DNA from: Desulfuromonadales bacterium
Lineage (GTDB): Bacteria; Desulfobacterota; Desulfuromonadia; Desulfuromonadales; BM103
Assembly (NCBI GenBank): GCA_014860225.1
Contig: JACZKE010000035.1
Coordinates: 1-64,000, forward strand
DNA: 64,000 nt
Direction: 5' to 3'
This document shows, one piece after another, positions 18,317 to 25,979 of the stretch. The position numbers and the translations under genes are program-made. The notes below the pieces were generated by a model. That model was not told where the DNA came from. It saw only the letters and a list, made by a program, of their open reading frames with translations, and did not search any database. The stretch's first letter is position 1. Each line of letters begins with the position of its first letter.

Positions 18317-19762
18317 ATGAACCTGAAAAAGCAGGAAGAGTACTTTTCAGACTGGAAACAACGCGAGGAGATCGCTGAAGCGATGCTGCCGATCATCGGC
18401 CGGCTCTACCGCAACCACGGCATTGTCATCACGGTCTATGGACGCAGCCTGGTTCACGGCTCCATGGTGGACATTCTCAAGGCCCATCGCTTCGCCCGGC
18501 AGATACTCGAGAATGAGCTTTCAGTGCGCGACAGTTTTCCGGTCCTGCAGGCGATGGACAACCTTGACCTGGCTCCGGCCCGCATCGATATCGGCAAACT
18601 GACCGTACGCTATCAGGCGCAGGGGCCCGATCATGACGTGGCTGATTTTGTGCGCCGGGAGTTGGCAACCGTCAATACCGGCCAGACATCTTTGCTCAGT
18701 GAACCTCGCGACGTCGTTCTCTACGGTTTCGGCCGCATCGGCAGGCTGCTGGCAAGGATTCTGGTGGAAAAATCCGGAGGTGGAGACAAGCTGCGCTTGC
18801 GCGCCGCGGTGGTCCGCAAGGGGGGGAAAGACGACCTGATGAAGCGAGCCAGCCTGCTGCGTCGCGACTCGGTTCACGGCCCCTTCAACGGCGCTATCAC
18901 CATCGACGAGGAAGAGAATGCAATCATCGCCAACGGCAACATGATTCGCCTCATTTATACCGATGCCCCGGACCAGATCGACTACACCGATTACGGCATT
19001 CAGAATGCCATCCTGATCGACAACACGGGTAAATGGCGCGACCGCACAGGGCTCGGTCGGCACCTGCAGGCCAAGGGCATCAGCAAGGTTGTTTTGACGG
19101 CACCGGGCAAGGGGGATATCCCCAACGTGGTGTTCGGTGTCAACAATCAGCTTCTGACGGATGACGAGAACATTTTCTCGGCAGCAAGTTGCACCACCAA
19201 TGCCATTGTTCCTGTACTGAAGGCGGTCAACGACCGCTACGGGGTCATCAGCGGCCACGTCGAGACCTGCCACGCCTATACCAACGACCAGAACCTGATC
19301 GATAACTATCACGACAAGCATCGTCGCGGCCGCAGCGCCCCACTCAACATGGTCATCACCGAAACCGGCGCCGCCAGTGCGATTGCCAAGGCGTTGCCCG
19401 AGTTGACCGGCAGGCTGACCGGCAACGCGATCCGGGTGCCGACACCCAACGTGTCGCTGGCGATTCTCAATCTGACCCTTGGTGAAAAGGTTAACCGCAC
19501 GGACCTGAACAGCTACTTGCGCGACGTCTCCCTCGACTCGCCGTTGCAGAATCAGATCGACTACACCAATTCCCCGGAAGCGGTCTCGTGTGATTTTGTC
19601 GGTTCGAGCCATGCCGGCGTGGTTGATTCGATCTCAACGATCGTTGCCGGCGACCGGGTTGTCCTGTATGTCTGGTACGACAATGAATTCGGTTACAGCA
19701 GCCAGGTGGTGCGGCTGGTGCAGAACTTGGCGGGGTTGGAGTTGCCGGTATTGCCTTTTTAG
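18317..19762 (+). CDS. gap: Glyceraldehyde-3-phosphate dehydrogenase, long form
   Basis: 481 residues, about 130-140 longer than ordinary GAPDH. Residues 1-130 form an N-terminal extension found in the long GAPDH subfamily (also known in Pseudomonas and Vibrio). The NAD motif YGFGRIGRL begins near 136, and the catalytic cysteine is Cys292 in SAASCTTNAIVPV. GHVETCHAYTNDQN, GRSAPLNMVITETGAASA and WYDNEFGYSSQV follow. ATG preceded by GGAAGGG. It oxidises glyceraldehyde 3-phosphate or runs in reverse in gluconeogenesis. The extension begins MNLKKQEEYFSDWKQREEI and its role is not evident. A palindromic repeat begins at the stop codon. Confidence 0.95.
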   Translation: MNLKKQEEYFSDWKQREEIAEAMLPIIGRLYRNHGIVITVYGRSLVHGSMVDILKAHRFARQILENELSVRDSFPVLQAMDNLDLAPARIDIGKLTVRYQAQGPDHDVADFVRRELATVNTGQTSLLSEPRDVVLYGFGRIGRLLARILVEKSGGGDKLRLRAAVVRKGGKDDLMKRASLLRRDSVHGPFNGAITIDEEENAIIANGNMIRLIYTDAPDQIDYTDYGIQNAILIDNTGKWRDRTGLGRHLQAKGISKVVLTAPGKGDIPNVVFGVNNQLLTDDENIFSAASCTTNAIVPVLKAVNDRYGVISGHVETCHAYTNDQNLIDNYHDKHRRGRSAPLNMVITETGAASAIAKALPELTGRLTGNAIRVPTPNVSLAILNLTLGEKVNRTDLNSYLRDVSLDSPLQNQIDYTNSPEAVSCDFVGSSHAGVVDSISTIVAGDRVVLYVWYDNEFGYSSQVVRLVQNLAGLELPVLPF

Positions 19763-19907
19763 TTTTCGTCCGGAAACGGCCCTTTTCCGCAATCTCTGCG
19801 TCAATCTGCGGATTTGATTGTGCGGCGTAAAGGACTACGCCTCCGCTCAAATCCTGGATTTCCTTGACCTTGCGAAAAATTGCGCGTTTCCAGATCGAAA
19901 ACTGCGG
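19762..19907 (+). repeat. Near-palindromic 146 bp repeat, copy 1
   Basis: Starts GTTTTCGTCCGGAAACG and ends CGTTTCCAGATCGAAAAC, which are imperfect reverse complements (terminal inverted repeats of about 18 bases). The centre GGATTTGA...TCAAATCC with GCGGCGTA/TACGCC also pairs, so the whole element can fold on itself. An inverted copy, nearly identical in most blocks, is at 63305-63452. It begins exactly at the gap stop codon. The rest of 19908-20025 carries further 'gcgtctcagcgtctccgcg' style repeat sequence and no gene. Confidence 0.88.
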
Positions 19908-20025
19908 TTATAGCATCCTGATTTTTTGCGTATTGCTTTATGCTTTGCGACTTTGCGTTGAATTCGATTTTTCGCGTCTCAGCGTCTCCGCGAAACAAAG
20001 TGAATTTTTGCGTCACCCTGAATGC

Positions 20026-20060
20026 AAACGGGCAACAGATTCGTCATCTGTTGCCCGTTT
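20026..20060 (-). terminator. Probable terminator of the hexahaem cytochrome gene
   Basis: A 14 bp perfect stem, AAACGGGCAACAGA (20026-20039) with its complement at 20047-20060, and a 7-base loop. On the minus strand the stem ends in GTTT, a short U tract, 24 bases after the cytochrome stop. Confidence 0.7.
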
Positions 20061-20083
20061 ATCATGTATTCAAACAAGCGAAA

Positions 20084-20632
20084 TCACATCGCGTGGCACG
20101 ATTCACAGTCTTCAGCAACCCCGAAAGCTGTCGACCCGTCGTGGCAGGCACCACAGGATTCACCATTCTCCATCTCCTCCATGGTCGCCTGATTTTCGCC
20201 CTGTTCAGGCTTGAATAGATCGGGGTGGCATTCATCGCACCCGAACATCGCGATATGGGCGTCATGAGGGAAGTTGACATTGCCGGCATCTTCGCTGACA
20301 AAGACGATATCGCCGGCGTGGCAGGTGGTGCAGTCTTCGGCAACACTGAATGCTTCCTCGCCGTTATGGCAGAAACCGCAGGATTTGCCTTCCTCCATCT
20401 GTGCCATGGTGAACGCCGGATTCTTCTTGGTGACGATGTGGAAAACATCATTGTGACAGGTGGGACAGTTCTTACCGATAGATTCCATCTCCATGTGTGT
20501 ATAATGGCTGAACTCGACCTTGCCGACCGAGTCGGTTTCCAAGTAAACTTTATCTTTGATCCAGCGGCCGTAAATAACGGATGGCAGAACCAGCATAAGC
20601 AGAACGGTGAGGATCATCCAGCGGCGTGTCAT
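20084..20632 (-). CDS. Periplasmic hexahaem c-type cytochrome, two c7-like triheme domains
   Basis: 182 residues with an N-terminal signal segment (RRWMILTVLLMLVLPSVIYG). Six CXXCH haem sites: CPTCH (56-60), CGFCH (85-89), CTTCH (101-105), CDECH (132-136), CGACH (160-164) and CESCH (176-180). They fall into two repeats of three, each opening with an HxxH-type pair (FSHYTHM, FPHDAHI) and closing with AEDCxxCH, as in c7/PpcA-type triheme domains. It probably carries electrons through the periplasm for metal or electrode respiration in Desulfuromonadales; the actual partner is unknown. ATG with GGAGG upstream. It stands alone, divergent from the methyltransferase gene. Confidence 0.93.
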   Translation of the reverse strand: MTRRWMILTVLLMLVLPSVIYGRWIKDKVYLETDSVGKVEFSHYTHMEMESIGKNCPTCHNDVFHIVTKKNPAFTMAQMEEGKSCGFCHNGEEAFSVAEDCTTCHAGDIVFVSEDAGNVNFPHDAHIAMFGCDECHPDLFKPEQGENQATMEEMENGESCGACHDGSTAFGVAEDCESCHAM

Positions 20633-20773
20633 AATTTTCCTCCATCGGTAAGTTTGGGCAATATTATACTGATTTTATCCATTCAACCAACTTTTTAATT
20701 TAGATTCCGCTTACTATGCAGCAATCGGACAGTCAGGTTGCACACAACCAGAGAGTATGAAAGTGAGATTTTA

Positions 20774-21889
20774 ATGGACCATCGTCGTACCGAACAACTT
20801 TATGCTGTTGTTTCTCCAGGCCTGGAAGGCGTTTGCGCAGCAGAGCTGTCAGCATTGGAGATAACGCCACAAGAGGTCACCGTGGGCGGCATAGCCTTTG
20901 CCGGGCGTTTGCGAGATCTTTACCTCGCCAACATCTGGTTGAGAACAGCCAGTCGGATCCTTGTCCGTTTTGCTGAATTCCGGAGCCGGGACTTCCCCGA
21001 TCTTTATCGTCGGGCGCATCGCCTTCCCTGGGGACGTTTCATTCAACCGGAGGCTTCGGTTGCCTTCCGTGTCACCTGCCATTCGTCACGCCTCAATCAT
21101 ACCACACGCATTGCGGAAACGCTTGAATCAGCCCTTAATCAGGCCCTTGGACGTTCGACGAACCCGGTCGGTGATAATCCCCAGTTAATACTGGTCAGGG
21201 TTGTCGATGACCAGGTGGTGATTTCGATCGACAGTTCCGGTGAACTTTTACATCGTCGCGGTTATCGTCAGTCCGTGACCGTTGCGCCACTGCGTGAGAC
21301 ACTCGCTGCCGGGGTGCTGATGCTGCTCGGCTGGAACGGCACAAAACCACTGGCGGATCCGATGTGCGGCTCCGGCAGTTTTCTTTTGGAAGGAGCGCTG
21401 CTCGCCCGGCAACAGGCGCCAGGCCTCGATCGCTTGTTTGCCTTTATGAATTGGCCCGGATATCGCGAGGGGCTATGGAATCTGCTGTGTTCAGAGGCAC
21501 AGCGGTTGGCGGTTGATGTGCCCTTGGCCATCAGCGGCGCCGATGAAAACCCCAGGGCGGTTATTGCTGCAAATGCGAATTGCCAGCGCTGCGGTGTTGC
21601 CGAACAGGTCTTAATCGACCAGCGTCGCCTTTCTGAACAGCCGATACACGACGGTCAGGGATTGGTTGTCTGCAACCCCCCTTACGGCAAGCGCCTTGAC
21701 CTGGGAGAAAACCCGGAACGTTACTATGCTGAGCTTGGTCGTCAATTGCAGCGAGCATACCCCGGCTGGCAGCTGGCAATGCTCTGTTCCAATCCCTCGC
21801 TGGTGAAAGCGACTGCTCTGCCGTTCAAGCAGATAGCCAGCCTTGACAACGGTGGCTTGAATGTCGGGCTGTTTGCGACAGTCTCCTGA
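20774..21889 (+). CDS. THUMP-domain class I RNA methyltransferase (RlmL-like)
   Basis: 371 residues. N-terminal THUMP-type RNA-binding part (YAVVSPGLEGVCAAEL, then SVAFRVTCHSSRLNHT), then a SAM-binding domain with LADPMCGSGSFLLEGALLA (about 195-213) and the catalytic VVCNPPYGKRL (about 299-309). This matches the YcbY/RlmL N-terminal family, which makes N2-methylguanosine in 23S rRNA; the exact target cannot be read. It lacks the second (RlmK) domain of the E. coli fusion. ATG 20774 was chosen over a TTG 12 codons upstream because it begins right at the conserved part. Confidence 0.88.
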   Translation: MDHRRTEQLYAVVSPGLEGVCAAELSALEITPQEVTVGGIAFAGRLRDLYLANIWLRTASRILVRFAEFRSRDFPDLYRRAHRLPWGRFIQPEASVAFRVTCHSSRLNHTTRIAETLESALNQALGRSTNPVGDNPQLILVRVVDDQVVISIDSSGELLHRRGYRQSVTVAPLRETLAAGVLMLLGWNGTKPLADPMCGSGSFLLEGALLARQQAPGLDRLFAFMNWPGYREGLWNLLCSEAQRLAVDVPLAISGADENPRAVIAANANCQRCGVAEQVLIDQRRLSEQPIHDGQGLVVCNPPYGKRLDLGENPERYYAELGRQLQRAYPGWQLAMLCSNPSLVKATALPFKQIASLDNGGLNVGLFATVS

Positions 21890-21925
21890 CCGCGGGATTT
21901 CTCGTCACAATCTGGCGATTCTTGC

Positions 21926-21954
21926 TTGCACTGTCTGTGAAAATCGTCTATAGT
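21926..21954 (+). promoter_or_regulatory. Sigma-70 promoter of rpsU
   Basis: TTGCAC (21926-21931), an exact 17-base spacer and TATAGT (21949-21954). It is well placed for a transcript starting near 21961, with a leader of about 110 bases that contains the decayed AGTCCGAC element. Confidence 0.65.
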
Positions 21955-21971
21955 CCGCACTCTTCTCCCTC

Positions 21972-22034
21972 GCAGCCTATAGGACTATACTGGCCGAAGC
22001 GAAAAGCCGGCTCATGGATAGTCCGACAGACTGC
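21972..22034 (+). repeat. AGTCCGAC-family element, internally deleted copy in rpsU leader
   Basis: 63 bp. Left end GCAGCCTATAGGACTATAC...GGCCGAAGCGAAAA is joined directly to the right end GCCGG.TCATGGATAGTCCGACAGACTGC, with the roughly 100 bp interior seen in the full copies missing. The outermost bases GCAG/CTGC still pair. It would form a hairpin in the rpsU 5' leader. Confidence 0.8.
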
Positions 22035-22073
22035 TCTGGAGATTAATCGTTAAGGAAAGCGAGGTGATTGCAG

Positions 22074-22268
22074 GTGGAGATCCATGTTGTCGACAATAAC
22101 GTCGAAAAAGCCATCAGGGTTCTCAAGCGCAAGCTACAACAGGAAGGCCTTTTCCGTGAAATGAAGCAACGCAAGTTTTACGAAAAGCCAAGTGTTAAGC
22201 GTAAGCGTAAAGAGAAAGAAGCCCAGAGGCGCCTGCGCAAGAAAATGCGCTTGATGCGCAAAGACTAA
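22074..22268 (+). CDS. rpsU: Small ribosomal subunit protein bS21
   Basis: 64 residues, beginning [20 protein letters not shown] and ending in the basic tail [13 protein letters not shown]; a near-perfect bS21. GTG 22074 was chosen because GAGGTG lies about 8 bases upstream; a TTG two codons earlier would be too close to it. It binds 30S subunits and helps initiation. It has its own promoter and terminator. Confidence 0.97.
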   Translation: MEIHVVDNNVEKAIRVLKRKLQQEGLFREMKQRKFYEKPSVKRKRKEKEAQRRLRKKMRLMRKD

Positions 22269-22291
22269 TCCTCGCGTTTTAGTGGTTATCG

Positions 22292-22329
22292 AAAAGGCCG
22301 GATCCTGTTCAGGGGTCCGGCCTTTTTTT
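22292..22329. terminator. Bidirectional terminator between rpsU and aat
   Basis: AAAAGGCCGGA (22292-22302) pairs with TCCGGCCTTTTTTT (22316-22329). It ends rpsU on the plus strand and, from the other side, aat on the minus strand. Confidence 0.93.
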
Positions 22330-22333
22330 GTGA

Positions 22334-23029
22334 CTACAGAACCTCTGGAAATACGACTTTCTCTGCCTTAACGCCAACACCCAACCCGCCAGCCAGCAAA
22401 CACTCAAGAAATTCCTCGCGCGCGATAAGACAGGCCCCCATGCTGAGTAGGTGCGGATTGGGGACCTGGCAGTCAAGCAGAGCAAAACCTTGCTTCTCCA
22501 GATGGCGAGCCAACCGGGCCAGAATGACTTTGGAGGCATTCGGCTGAGTATGGAACATCGATTCACCAAAGAAGAATCTGCCGAGAGCAACGCCGTATAA
22601 CCCGCCGACCAGTTCATCGTCGCACCAGGCTTCCACGGAATGCGCAAAACCAAGTTCAAAAAGCTTTTGGTAAGCCGCCTGCATGTCAGCAATCAGCCAG
22701 GTCTCCTCGCCTTTGTTGAGCCGGACATTCGCACAGGCTTCAACGACCTGCGCGAAAGCACGATTGCAGGTCAGACGATAACGGCCCTGCTTGATGACTC
22801 TCGCCAGTCGACGTGAAACGTACACATTTTCAGGGATAAGGACACACCGGGGATCCGGCGACCACCACATAATCGGCTCATCTTCGCCATACCAGGGGAA
22901 AATGCCAAGTTTGTAGGCCAGCACCAGTCGTTCGGCAGAGAGGTCGCCGCCGACGGCCAGCAGGCCGTCAGTTGTAGCCCAGCGTGGATCGGGGAAAATC
23001 AGCTCATCTGTGAGACGGAAGACAGGCAT
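22334..23029 (-). CDS. aat: Leucyl/phenylalanyl-tRNA-protein transferase
   Basis: 231 residues, family length. Motifs: FPDPRWATTDGLLAVGGDLS, LAYKLGIFPWY, WWSPDPRCVL, HSVEAWCDDELVGGLYGVALG and FFGESMF. It transfers Leu or Phe from tRNA to proteins with N-terminal Arg or Lys, making them substrates for ClpS-ClpAP. Third gene of the minus-strand group clpS-clpA-aat, an N-degron module. No strong ribosome binding site before the ATG. Confidence 0.97.
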   Translation of the reverse strand: MPVFRLTDELIFPDPRWATTDGLLAVGGDLSAERLVLAYKLGIFPWYGEDEPIMWWSPDPRCVLIPENVYVSRRLARVIKQGRYRLTCNRAFAQVVEACANVRLNKGEETWLIADMQAAYQKLFELGFAHSVEAWCDDELVGGLYGVALGRFFFGESMFHTQPNASKVILARLARHLEKQGFALLDCQVPNPHLLSMGACLIAREEFLECLLAGGLGVGVKAEKVVFPEVL

Positions 23030-23110
23030 CAGGACAGAGTGGCGCGGGACACGGGGTGCGGAACGCGGAGTTCAAAGACAGAGAGGCCCATGGCTTTCGC
23101 GTCCCGGATT

Positions 23111-25357
23111 TCAGCGATAGCTGAAATCGAGCTTGCCCGACTTGAAGGCGACGCGAACTTTGCCGCCGCGGGAGAGTCTCCCGAAAAGGATTTCATCAGC
23201 AAGCACATTACCGATTTCGCTCTCGATCAGACGGCCGAGAGGACGGGCACCAAAGACCGGATCATATCCGCGACGGGCCAGATCACGCCGGGCACCGTCG
23301 GTCAGGGTTAAAGTCACCTTGCGCTCTTTCAGTGAGACTTGCAACTGACGGATAAATTTGTCAACCACCCAGGTCATGACTTCTTCATCCAGAGGACGGA
23401 AGGAAATAATCGCGTCGAGGCGATTGCGGAATTCCGGAGAGAAGGTTTTCTCAACAGCCTGCCGCGTCTCACCGGGCAGGCGATCACCGAAGCCGATCAG
23501 CGTGCTGCTCATCTCGCGAGCGCCGACATTGCTGGTCATAATCAGGACCACGTTATGGAAATCCGCCTGGCGACCGTTGTTGTCTGTCAAGGATCCGTGA
23601 TCCATGACCTGCAGCAGAATGTTGAATATATCAGGATGAGCTTTCTCGATCTCATCAAGCAGCAGTACCGCGTGAGGGTTACGAATCACGGCATCGGTCA
23701 AAAGACCACCCTGCTCAAAACCGACATACCCCGGCGGTGATCCTATCAGGCGAGACACTGCGTGCTTCTCCATGTATTCACTCATATCAAAGCGCAGGAA
23801 CTCGACCCCCATCTGAGCAGCAAGCTGGCGGGCAACTTCGGTTTTTCCCACCCCGGTCGGTCCGGTAAAGAGAAACGATCCGGTCGGTTTTTCCGCTTGG
23901 CCAAGGCCGGCACGGGCCCGACGAATCGCCTGGCACAGTTGATCGACCGCTTGATCCTGGCCAAAGACCTGGCGCTTGACAGCCCGATCGAGCTCCTTCA
24001 ACTTGCGGCGATCGGTCTGTGCGAGCTTGCGCGCCGGAATGCGTGCCATCCCGGCAACAACCATTTCAATGTCGGCGACACCGATCGTCGGGTGTTTGCG
24101 CGGATAAAGCCGCAGCCGTGCACCGGCCTCGTCAATCACATCGATAGCTTTGTCAGGCAGGCGGCGGAAGTTGACATGCCGGGCAGACAGGCTGGCTGCC
24201 GCCTCCAGAGCCGCAGCCGTGTACTTCACACCATGATGCTCTTCGTAAGCCCCTTTGAGTCCTTGTAAAATTTCAACCGTCTCGCCGACACTCGGCTCCA
24301 GCACATCAATCTTCTGAAAACGTCGCGACAGAGCACGATCTTTTTCGAAGAGGTTCTTGTATTCATCGTAGGTGGTCGAACCGATACAACGGATCTCTCC
24401 GGCACCGAGCATCGGCTTGAGGATATTGGCGGCATCGAGCGATCCGCCGCTGGTGGCGCCGGCGCCGACAATCGTATGAATTTCGTCGATCACCAGAATG
24501 GCACTTGGCCGTTTCGACAGCGCCTGCACAACGGCCTTGAGACGCTCTTCAAAGTCTCCCCGATACTTGGTGCCTGCCAGCAAAGAGCCCATATCGAGGG
24601 CAAAGAGCTCTGCATCCTGCAGCAGTTCCGGTACGTCCTGCTCAAGAATGCGCAGGGCCAGACCTTCAGCAATGGCGGTTTTGCCGACACCAGGTTCACC
24701 TACCAGCACTGGATTGTTCTTACGCCGGCGGCAGAGGATTTGAATCGTACGCTCCAGCTCAGCCTGCCTGCCGATCAGAGGATCGATCTTGCCCCTGGCA
24801 GCCCGTTCGAGAAGATTGACGGTAAAAGCCTCGAGTGGGTTGACCTTCTTGACCGGTTTATTCTCGGGGGATTGACTGGTTTGCTCGTCGGGCTCTCGCT
24901 GCCCGGTCTGAGCGTCCTGGAAAGGAACCTTGGTGATGCCATGAGAGACATAGTTTAAAACGTCGAGCCTGGACAAGCCTTCAGCCTTGAGAATCTGCGC
25001 AGCCAGGCAATCACCCTGCTCGAGAATTGCAGAGAGGATGTCGCCAATGCCAATCTCCTCACGGCCGGACGATTGCATGTGCGTTACGGTTCGTTGCAAA
25101 ACATTCTGCAGGCCGACTGTCTGCTCCGGCATATCATCATCAATCTGCTCCATGGTTTCCAGGTGCTGATCGAAGTAAAGTTCCAGGTCTTCGCGCAAGT
25201 TATCGATATCGCCGCCGCATGCACGCAGAATTTCCTGACCCTGTTCATCAAAAAGGATTGCATACAAGACATGCTCGGTAGTCAGAAATTCATGATGCCG
25301 ACGCTGGGCTTCCCTGACTGCAAGGGAAAAGGTTATTTGAACATCCTGGTTAAACAT
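23111..25357 (-). CDS. clpA: ATP-dependent Clp protease ATP-binding subunit ClpA
   Basis: 748 residues. N domain (residues 1-140, two Clp-N repeats), AAA1 with GEPGVGKTAIAEG (about 218-230) and AAA2 with [14 protein letters not shown] (about 500), followed by a Clp D2-small domain. The start MFNQDVQITFSLAVREAQRRHHEFLTTEHVL... fits the family (shortened here to its first motif). It unfolds substrates for ClpP and takes N-degron cargo from ClpS, whose gene is 67 bases upstream; aat follows. clpP is not in this window. Confidence 0.96.
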   Translation of the reverse strand: MFNQDVQITFSLAVREAQRRHHEFLTTEHVLYAILFDEQGQEILRACGGDIDNLREDLELYFDQHLETMEQIDDDMPEQTVGLQNVLQRTVTHMQSSGREEIGIGDILSAILEQGDCLAAQILKAEGLSRLDVLNYVSHGITKVPFQDAQTGQREPDEQTSQSPENKPVKKVNPLEAFTVNLLERAARGKIDPLIGRQAELERTIQILCRRRKNNPVLVGEPGVGKTAIAEGLALRILEQDVPELLQDAELFALDMGSLLAGTKYRGDFEERLKAVVQALSKRPSAILVIDEIHTIVGAGATSGGSLDAANILKPMLGAGEIRCIGSTTYDEYKNLFEKDRALSRRFQKIDVLEPSVGETVEILQGLKGAYEEHHGVKYTAAALEAAASLSARHVNFRRLPDKAIDVIDEAGARLRLYPRKHPTIGVADIEMVVAGMARIPARKLAQTDRRKLKELDRAVKRQVFGQDQAVDQLCQAIRRARAGLGQAEKPTGSFLFTGPTGVGKTEVARQLAAQMGVEFLRFDMSEYMEKHAVSRLIGSPPGYVGFEQGGLLTDAVIRNPHAVLLLDEIEKAHPDIFNILLQVMDHGSLTDNNGRQADFHNVVLIMTSNVGAREMSSTLIGFGDRLPGETRQAVEKTFSPEFRNRLDAIISFRPLDEEVMTWVVDKFIRQLQVSLKERKVTLTLTDGARRDLARRGYDPVFGARPLGRLIESEIGNVLADEILFGRLSRGGKVRVAFKSGKLDFSYR

Positions 25358-25424
25358 GTGTCTCGATTACTCCATTACCAATGATTTCGGTTTCATGCAT
25401 TTATCATCCCTTGCCTGGCAGAGA

Positions 25425-25739
25425 TCAAGCCTGTTCCAGAGAACAGCGCAACGGAAAACCCTCTTTTCGCGCCATATCGTGAACCTTGCTCACCTTGGTC
25501 TCAGCGATCTCATAAGGGTAGACTCCACAGACACCGGATCCCTTGAAGTGAATATGCAGCATGATCCGATTCGCCTCGGTCGCCGACTTATGAAAAACAG
25601 CGATCAGGGCTTCGACGACAAATTCCATGCTCGTATAATCATCGTTATGCATCAGGACCGTGAACATCGGCGGTTTCTTGATACTGGCACGACTTCTGAC
25701 ATCGGAACGGGTTTGGTTGTTGGCGGTCGGCCTTGCCAT
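25425..25739 (-). CDS. clpS: ATP-dependent Clp protease adaptor ClpS
   Basis: 104 residues. The core PPMFTVLMHNDDYTSMEFVV (about 23-42) with the N-degron pocket motif HNDDYT, then MLHIHFKGSGVCGVYPYEIAE, is diagnostic. It recognises N-terminal Leu, Phe, Trp and Tyr and delivers proteins to ClpA. ATG preceded by AAGGTG. First gene of the clpS-clpA-aat group. Confidence 0.96.
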   Translation of the reverse strand: MARPTANNQTRSDVRSRASIKKPPMFTVLMHNDDYTSMEFVVEALIAVFHKSATEANRIMLHIHFKGSGVCGVYPYEIAETKVSKVHDMARKEGFPLRCSLEQA

Positions 25740-25882
25740 CTAATTCACCTTGAACAGCAACGATATACACCAAGCTTAAGCAGGCTCATTCTAACACAGA
25801 ACGCCGCGCAATGTCATTGCTGTGGGTTGCGTAGTTTGACAGTGAGCGGATAGCACATAAAATATATGCGTGGTTCTTATTA

Positions 25883-25924
25883 TCCGGTTTCCTCACCCCG
25901 CTGTCCGGTTTCTTCACCCCCGCT
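25883..25924. repeat. Direct repeat before the GGDEF-EAL gene
   Basis: Two adjacent 21-base copies of TCCGGTTTCYTCACCCCYGCT (25883-25903 and 25904-25924), followed by CCGAACCGG, which inverts the CCGGTT. It lies 56 bases before the start codon at 25980, so it could be a regulator-binding site, but no regulator is indicated. Confidence 0.55.
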
Positions 25925-25979
25925 CCGAACCGGAAGTTATTACTTGCAGGCAGTTAAATTATAGGTGGATACCGTCCCT

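Noticed and set aside
18521-19612. 363-codon minus-strand frame opposite gap
   Set aside because: A shadow of the GAPDH gene with no recognisable motif.
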